Shown here piece after piece: positions 63,966-64,000 of a stretch of DNA of 64,000 nucleotides (position 1 is the stretch's first letter; each line of letters begins with the position of its first letter). Where the stretch lies: contig CAWIYZ010000020.1 in the NCBI GenBank assembly GCA_963840425.1, positions 135,543 through 199,542 of the forward strand, read 5' to 3'. The translations under genes and the position numbers were made by a program. This DNA comes from CADEFX01 sp963840425 (GTDB lineage Bacteria; Pseudomonadota; Alphaproteobacteria; Rhizobiales; Hyphomicrobiaceae). Under the pieces are notes generated by a model, which was not told the DNA's origin, did no database searches, and saw only the letters and a list, made by a program, of their open reading frames with translations.

Positions 63966-64000
63966 CGGAGCGTAGCGCAGCCTGGTTAGCGCACCAGTCT
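63966..64000 (+). tRNA. tRNA-Pro, 5' part
   Basis: The last 35 bases fit the 5' half of a proline tRNA: acceptor strand CGGAGCG, TA, D-stem GCGC, D-loop AGCCTGGTTA, GCGC, A, and anticodon stem CCAGT followed by CT. The CGG start and the GTAGCGCAGCCTGGT segment are typical of proline tRNAs. The window ends just before the anticodon, so the isoacceptor cannot be stated. Confidence 0.8.

Noticed and set aside
1..64000. CRISPR arrays, insertion sequences, prophage genes, origins of replication
   Set aside because: No regularly spaced repeats, transposase or integrase motifs, phage structural genes or DnaA-box clusters were seen while reading both strands.

Overview
The window is a 64 kb piece of a GC-rich alphaproteobacterial chromosome, most likely from the order Hyphomicrobiales (Rhizobiales). 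The evidence is the two-component pair fused to glnE, the glnB-glnA pair, the block yceD-plsX-fabH-ihfA-merR preceded by bamE and a ubiquinol-cytochrome c chaperone, a K+-independent proton-pumping pyrophosphatase, a GT21 ceramide glucosyltransferase and many ATGA-type gene overlaps. The sequence does not allow a genus to be named. No rRNA operon, CRISPR array, prophage or intact insertion sequence was seen.

Layout. 0-5 kb: response regulator, sensor kinase and glnE in one overlapping operon. 5-8.5 kb: a seven-loop EF-hand protein, an ECF-type sigma factor, a membrane protein (candidate anti-sigma) and a heavy-metal-sensor-like protein. 8.7-11.1 kb (minus): MaoC-type hydratase, DUF35 protein and SCP2-type thiolase. 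11.3-18.3 kb: MATE exporter, GntR regulator, phytanoyl-CoA-dioxygenase-like enzyme, then on the minus strand a TRAP transporter with fused DctQ-DctM and an alpha/beta hydrolase. 18.4-26.2 kb: YeeE/YedE sulfur transporter, MFS carrier, Ca2+/H+ exchanger, K+ channel and aprMBA. 26.4-31 kb: secreted, ankyrin, cfa and polytopic membrane proteins. 31-33.4 kb: rpsM-rpsK-rpoA-rplQ. 33.7-39.5 kb: a secreted protein with a possible Cys/His/Asp site, sat, an ornithine/lysine decarboxylase and agmatinase. 39.6-45 kb: methylcrotonyl-CoA-type carboxylase beta and alpha subunits around a ceramide glucosyltransferase. 45-50 kb: HD protein, HTH protein, lytic transglycosylase, glnA and glnB. 50-58 kb: nnr, nitroreductase/DoxX pair, tartrate-type dehydrogenase, thiL and hppA. 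58-64 kb: bamE, cytochrome bc1 chaperone, fatty acid/phospholipid block, phosphopantetheinyl transferase and a tRNA-Pro cut by the window end.

How it works together. GlnE, GlnB and GlnA are the core of nitrogen control. A sigma-54 promoter and an NtrC-like site lie upstream of glnB. aprMBA, sat and the YeeE/YedE transporter point to oxidation of reduced sulfur or sulfite through adenosine 5'-phosphosulfate. Cfa, ceramide glucosyltransferase, PlsX, FabH and the phosphopantetheinyl transferase form a lipid theme.

Data quality. Many genes carry single-base frameshifts whose flanking frames remain well conserved: the kinase, glnE, TRAP proteins, hydrolase, aprA, aprM, cfa, sat, the decarboxylase and probably the phosphopantetheinyl transferase. 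They are absent from about 38.3 to 63 kb and dense at 14.5-18.3 kb. I read most of them as sequencing or assembly errors and annotate those genes across the breaks.
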